Position numbers and translations under genes: made by a program
From: DASPHG01 sp963748315
GTDB lineage: Bacteria; Actinomycetota; Thermoleophilia; Solirubrobacterales; Thermoleophilaceae
NCBI GenBank assembly: GCA_963748315.1
Contig: CAVVIK010000003.1
Span: 62,001 to 126,000 of the forward strand
Direction: 5' to 3'
DNA: 64,000 nt
The notes under the pieces: generated by a model
What the model saw: only the letters and a program-made list of their open reading frames with translations
The model's database searches: none
Told to the model about the DNA's origin: nothing
Shown: one piece after another, positions 60,667 through 64,000 of the stretch
Numbering within the stretch: the first letter of the stretch is position 1
Layout: each line of letters begins with the position of its first letter

Positions 60667-62943
60667 GTGATGCTGCTCATGCTCGCGCCCGCCGCGCGGG
60701 CCGACCTCGCCTCCCTCAAGGCGAGCTGCAAGAAGACCGACGCGGTCGACAATCGCCGCTCGAACGCGATCCTGATCCCGTACCGCTTCTGCAACGACGG
60801 GCTGCCGCCCGTGGGCGGGCGCACGCCGAACGAGGGCGTCGCGCGAGCCGTGGCTGTCCCGGAGAAGTACAACGGCTACTCGGGCCTTCCCGGCGCGATC
60901 GATCCCGACCCGAACGCCGGCGCCGACTCGGAGGGGTTCATCGGGCTCGACGCGAACGTGGCGCTGCCCGACCCCAAGCGCCATCCGCGCCCGCCCGGCG
61001 GCTATCCGCTGATCGTGCTGCTGCACGGATGCTGCCCCGGGTCGAAGGGCGAGTGGCACGGGAGGATCGATGGAGGCGGCGAGAAGTGGCACTACACGGA
61101 CGCGTGGTTCGCCGCCCGCGGCTACGTCGTCTTGACGTACACGTCGCGCGGCTTCGTGGACGCGGATGGCCGCGGCTCGACGGGTGAGGCCCAGCTCGGG
61201 CATCGCGCGTACGAAGTCAACGACCTCCAGTACCTCGCGGGACTGCTGGCCGAGGACCCGTTCTTCGGCGTCAACCCGGAGCGCGTCGTGGTCTCGGGCT
61301 CGTCGTACGGAGCCGGTGTCGCATGGCTCGCGCTGACCGACCCCGTGTGGCGCAGCCCGCGTAAGCGGATCAAGATGGAGCTGGCCGCGGTCGCGCCCAA
61401 GTACGGCTGGAGCGACCTCGCGAACGCGCTCGTGCCGAACGGGCTCTACCGCCAGGACCAGCTCGCCCCGATCGACCCTGACACCGCCCTGTCGCGCTCG
61501 CCCCTCGGCGCGGCCAAGCGGAGCCTGCTGAGCGACACCTACTCCTCGGGCATCACGCTCCCGCAGCCTGTTGCGGACGCGTTCGCGTGCCTCGGCTCCA
61601 CGACGCCCTTCGCCGCCAACCCCACATGCCCGGTCGTCCCGGGGGTGCTCGACTCGTTCATCCGCGAGCGCTCGGCGTACTTTCAGGAGCGCTTCTTCGG
61701 CCGCATGGCGGTGAACGAGAACTGGCGAATCCCCGTCTTCAGCGTGGGCAGCTTCTCGAACCAGCTGTACCCGCTCGAGGAACAGCGGCGGATGGGCGCG
61801 ATGCTGCGCCGGTTCGTGTCGAACTACCCGGTCCAGGAGTACTACGGCGACTTCGGCCACCACGCGCAGAACAAGGCGAAGGAGTGGGCCGACCTGTGCC
61901 AGAACAACCGCCACACCTGCGCCTTCGGCGAGTACAAGCGCGGTTTCAACGTGCGTCCGGTCGAGCTCACCCGCCTCGGGGTGGCCGGTCGGCTGAACCG
62001 GTTCATCGACCACTACGCGAGGCCTCCCGCGAACGCGCACCAGGCGCGGCCGCAGCCAAACGTCGTGGTCTCGCTCCAAACCTGCTCCCAGAACGCCGGC
62101 GGCGGTTGGCCGCTCGACGAGCCGGGCGAGCGCTTCGAGGCGGACCTGTTCGAGAACCTCGCACCGAACCGGTGGGTCGTCGACCTCTCGGGAGCACGCG
62201 CCACGAGCTCCGACGCGTCGCCCAACCCGCACGCCGCGGAGGCGGATCCCGTCCGGGGCCCGTGCACCTCGCACGCAGGCAGCGCAGGCCCGGGCGTCGC
62301 CACCTACGACTCCGGCGCGCTCGCGGGGGACATCACGATGATCGGCCAGACGCGCGTCACCGCTTCCGTGCAGGGCGCCGCGGCGGGCCTGCAGCTGAAC
62401 GCACGCCTCTACGACCTATATCCCGACGGGCGCCAGGTGCTGGTCGATCGCGGGGTGCGCACGCTCACCGACGGCTCGGGCACTGTCGAGTTCGACCTGC
62501 ACGGAAACGCTTGGCGATTCTTCGCAGGCCATCGCGTGCGGATCGAGCTCGCCCAGGACGACGACCCCTACGTGAGGCGCGCCGACCAAGGGGCGACGAT
62601 GACGCTTACCGGGGCGAAGCTCTCGGTCCCGATCCGCGAGATCGCGCCGGACAACCCGGGCGAGGCCGGGCCCGACCTGCTGCTGCGCGTCTCGACGCAG
62701 GCCGGCGGGGGATTCGACCTGAAGGCGCGCTCACCCACCGGAGAGCGCGTCGCGATCGAGGAGTACGAGTTCTTCGTGCGCAACGCGGCGGGGGCGTTCG
62801 AGCCCCTCCCCGAGACCGATGACAGGCCACGTCGGCGCTCGTTCGCCGGGACAACCGGCACCAGCTACACGTTCGCGGCACGTGCCGTCGACAACCGCGG
62901 CGTTCGAGGCCCGCTGGCCATCAAGAGCGCAGTCGCCCGTTAG
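60667..62943 (+). CDS. Secreted CocE/S15-type hydrolase, second copy
   Basis: 758 residues. The first start is a GTG at 60667 (ATG next). The frame upstream adds a longer signal-peptide-like stretch (RIARSLAIGVSAV) but has no normal start before a TAG. LIVLLHGCCPG and VVSGSSYGAGVAW (nucleophile Ser ~213) mark the hydrolase core, YYGDFGHHAQNKAKEW supplies the His, and the C-terminal jelly-roll (ITMIGQTRVTASVQ, HRVRIELAQDDDPYV) is the X-Pro dipeptidyl-peptidase type. Probably an exported peptidase or esterase. Overlaps the next gene's end by 4 bp. Confidence 0.85.
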   Translation: MMLLMLAPAARADLASLKASCKKTDAVDNRRSNAILIPYRFCNDGLPPVGGRTPNEGVARAVAVPEKYNGYSGLPGAIDPDPNAGADSEGFIGLDANVALPDPKRHPRPPGGYPLIVLLHGCCPGSKGEWHGRIDGGGEKWHYTDAWFAARGYVVLTYTSRGFVDADGRGSTGEAQLGHRAYEVNDLQYLAGLLAEDPFFGVNPERVVVSGSSYGAGVAWLALTDPVWRSPRKRIKMELAAVAPKYGWSDLANALVPNGLYRQDQLAPIDPDTALSRSPLGAAKRSLLSDTYSSGITLPQPVADAFACLGSTTPFAANPTCPVVPGVLDSFIRERSAYFQERFFGRMAVNENWRIPVFSVGSFSNQLYPLEEQRRMGAMLRRFVSNYPVQEYYGDFGHHAQNKAKEWADLCQNNRHTCAFGEYKRGFNVRPVELTRLGVAGRLNRFIDHYARPPANAHQARPQPNVVVSLQTCSQNAGGGWPLDEPGERFEADLFENLAPNRWVVDLSGARATSSDASPNPHAAEADPVRGPCTSHAGSAGPGVATYDSGALAGDITMIGQTRVTASVQGAAAGLQLNARLYDLYPDGRQVLVDRGVRTLTDGSGTVEFDLHGNAWRFFAGHRVRIELAQDDDPYVRRADQGATMTLTGAKLSVPIREIAPDNPGEAGPDLLLRVSTQAGGGFDLKARSPTGERVAIEEYEFFVRNAAGAFEPLPETDDRPRRRSFAGTTGTSYTFAARAVDNRGVRGPLAIKSAVAR

Positions 62944-63992
62944 GGCACGAACCGGATCAAGCGCCCCGAGCGGTTGAGCGTGACGTACAGCCCTCCGCCG
63001 GGCCCGACCGCCACGCCGACCGGGTCGTAGCGGCGAAAGCCGCGCGCAAAGCGCACGTCGTCGGTTCGCCGCCTCCCGAGCGCGACGCGCCGCACGACGC
63101 TGCCCGTCCGCGGGCCGATCCTCGAGCCGTTTTCGGCGACGAACGCGCTCGGGCCAAACCGTCCGAAACGTTTGGCCGCCGCGACGCCGGCCACCGCCGA
63201 ATGCGGGGCGAGCTCGGCCAGCGGCGGGCGAGTCCCGCCGCAGCGACCACCGCCCCGCCCCCAGCAGCGAGGGAATCCGAAATGCGGGACGCCACCGGTC
63301 ACGTCGAAGCGGTTGAGCTCCTCGGGAGGCCGGTTGTTGCCGAGGTCGTCACGGCCGTTGTCCGACACAAGCAGCCTGATCCCGTTGGGCTCGAACGCCA
63401 GGCCGTACGGATTGCGCAGCCCGCGGGCCTCGATCCGCAACCCACCGCCGCGTGGCTTGAAGCTGACAATGGTCCCGCCGTAGCGCGATCCAGTGGACGC
63501 GTCGCGTGCGCTGCCGACGCCCATGTACAGGCGCCCGCCCGGGCCGGGCACGATCGAGCCCAAGCGATGCTGCCCTGTCGGGATCCCCCTGAGGACCGTC
63601 CGCTTGCGCTTGAAGCGGCGCCCGTTGAACCGCGAGTAGGCGGTCACGCGGCCCGTGTAGCTGCCCGCTGAGACGCTGTAGGGCACGACATGGCTGACGA
63701 AGAGCTCGCCGCGGAACCAGGTGAGCCCGAGCGCCGCATTGAGTCCACGGACCACGTGGCGCGGCCGCGCGCCGCGGCGCTTGACGAACCAGATGCCGTC
63801 GCTTCGGGAGACGCCGTACTGCGCCGATGTCATCCATATCCGACCCGCCGAGTCGAACGCGATGTTGCTCGGATGGCCCACGCCGCGCGCGACGTTCTGG
63901 ACCTTCACCCCCTTCGGGCCGCGGATCGCCGCATCCGCCGGTGCGGCGACGAGTAGCGAGATGGCCGCTACCGCGACGCGGCGCAGCTTCAA
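62940..63992 (-). CDS. Secreted PQQ-type sugar dehydrogenase (sorbosone/glucose dehydrogenase fold)
   Basis: 350 residues with a signal peptide (~1-22). A six-bladed propeller pattern appears in GHPSNIAFDSAGRIWMTSA, LGSIVPGPGGRLYMGVGSARDAS, RGLRNPYGLAFEPNG, VSDNGRDDLGNN, ELNRFDVTGGVPHFGFPRC and DPVGVAVGPGGGLYVTLN. These resemble soluble glucose/aldose sugar dehydrogenases that use PQQ and calcium, though cofactor binding is not proven. Upstream sequence runs to the window edge. Confidence 0.82.
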   Translation of the reverse strand: MKLRRVAVAAISLLVAAPADAAIRGPKGVKVQNVARGVGHPSNIAFDSAGRIWMTSAQYGVSRSDGIWFVKRRGARPRHVVRGLNAALGLTWFRGELFVSHVVPYSVSAGSYTGRVTAYSRFNGRRFKRKRTVLRGIPTGQHRLGSIVPGPGGRLYMGVGSARDASTGSRYGGTIVSFKPRGGGLRIEARGLRNPYGLAFEPNGIRLLVSDNGRDDLGNNRPPEELNRFDVTGGVPHFGFPRCWGRGGGRCGGTRPPLAELAPHSAVAGVAAAKRFGRFGPSAFVAENGSRIGPRTGSVVRRVALGRRRTDDVRFARGFRRYDPVGVAVGPGGGLYVTLNRSGRLIRFVP

Positions 63993-64000
63993 CCCTGCTC

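Noticed and set aside
60166..62274. Long minus-strand open frame (about 700 codons) antisense to the second S15-type hydrolase
   Set aside because: Only its last ~125 codons are a real gene; the rest is low-complexity Arg/Val-rich antisense of a well-supported enzyme, as expected at high GC.

Overview
The window is high-GC bacterial chromosome with densely packed genes on both strands. It carries a full coenzyme F420 set (npdG, cofD, cofC, cofE and a fused cofG-cofH/fbiC), crotonyl-CoA carboxylase/reductase, MpsC, RsbW-like ATPases and many secreted hydrolases. Together these suggest an actinobacterium, probably a deep-branching class such as Thermoleophilia; the class is inference from gene content. 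No integrase, transposase, CRISPR array or rRNA was seen.

Layout. 0-9 kb: a truncated GT-C glycosyltransferase, small membrane and secreted proteins, an alpha/beta hydrolase, threonine dehydratase, a secreted CocE/S15 hydrolase, a coiled-coil membrane protein, a cyclic-nucleotide-binding protein and a Mop protein. 9-17.6 kb: a frameshifted RNase II-type protein, a membrane protein pair, stress-type small proteins (a 19-residue peptide, a histone-like protein, CsbD), an RsbW-like ATPase, typA, an S4 protein, a GDSL esterase, a frameshifted secreted metalloprotease and an M23 peptidase. 17.6-25.8 kb: cupin, a polytopic membrane protein, a GGDEF-ATPase fusion, MpsC, and five tRNA genes (Pro, Gly, Trp, two Leu) interleaved with an M15-like protein, an enoyl-CoA hydratase, a broken HNH gene and membrane proteins. 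25.9-38.3 kb: acyl-CoA and ketone-body metabolism (acetoacetyl-CoA synthetase, carboxyltransferase, hydroxyacyl-CoA dehydrogenase, enoyl-CoA hydratase, RidA, HMG-CoA lyase, SDR) with M28 and S8 proteases. 38.4-43.6 kb: F420 biosynthesis. 43.6-46.2 kb: aquaporin and two lipoprotein genes with many lesions. 47-50 kb: a translationally coupled operon of two-domain multicopper oxidase, ZIP transporter and DtxR-family repressor with a palindromic operator. 50-64 kb: YgfZ, secreted proteins, an acyltransferase, a MarR-MFS efflux pair with tandem operators, ccrA, SHOCT-domain proteins, a second CocE-like hydrolase and a beta-propeller dehydrogenase.

Two themes stand out. The multicopper oxidase-ZIP-DtxR operon has the logic of an oxidase-coupled, metal-regulated uptake system. 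Several conserved genes are also split by one-base indels (RNase II, csbD, metalloprotease, HNH, fbiC, an ABC binding protein, a lipoprotein), most of them extra bases. That pattern fits either consensus errors in the assembly or real decay. In fbiC a 28-bp tract of four 7-bp tandem units lies just upstream of the shift and could in principle switch the frame.
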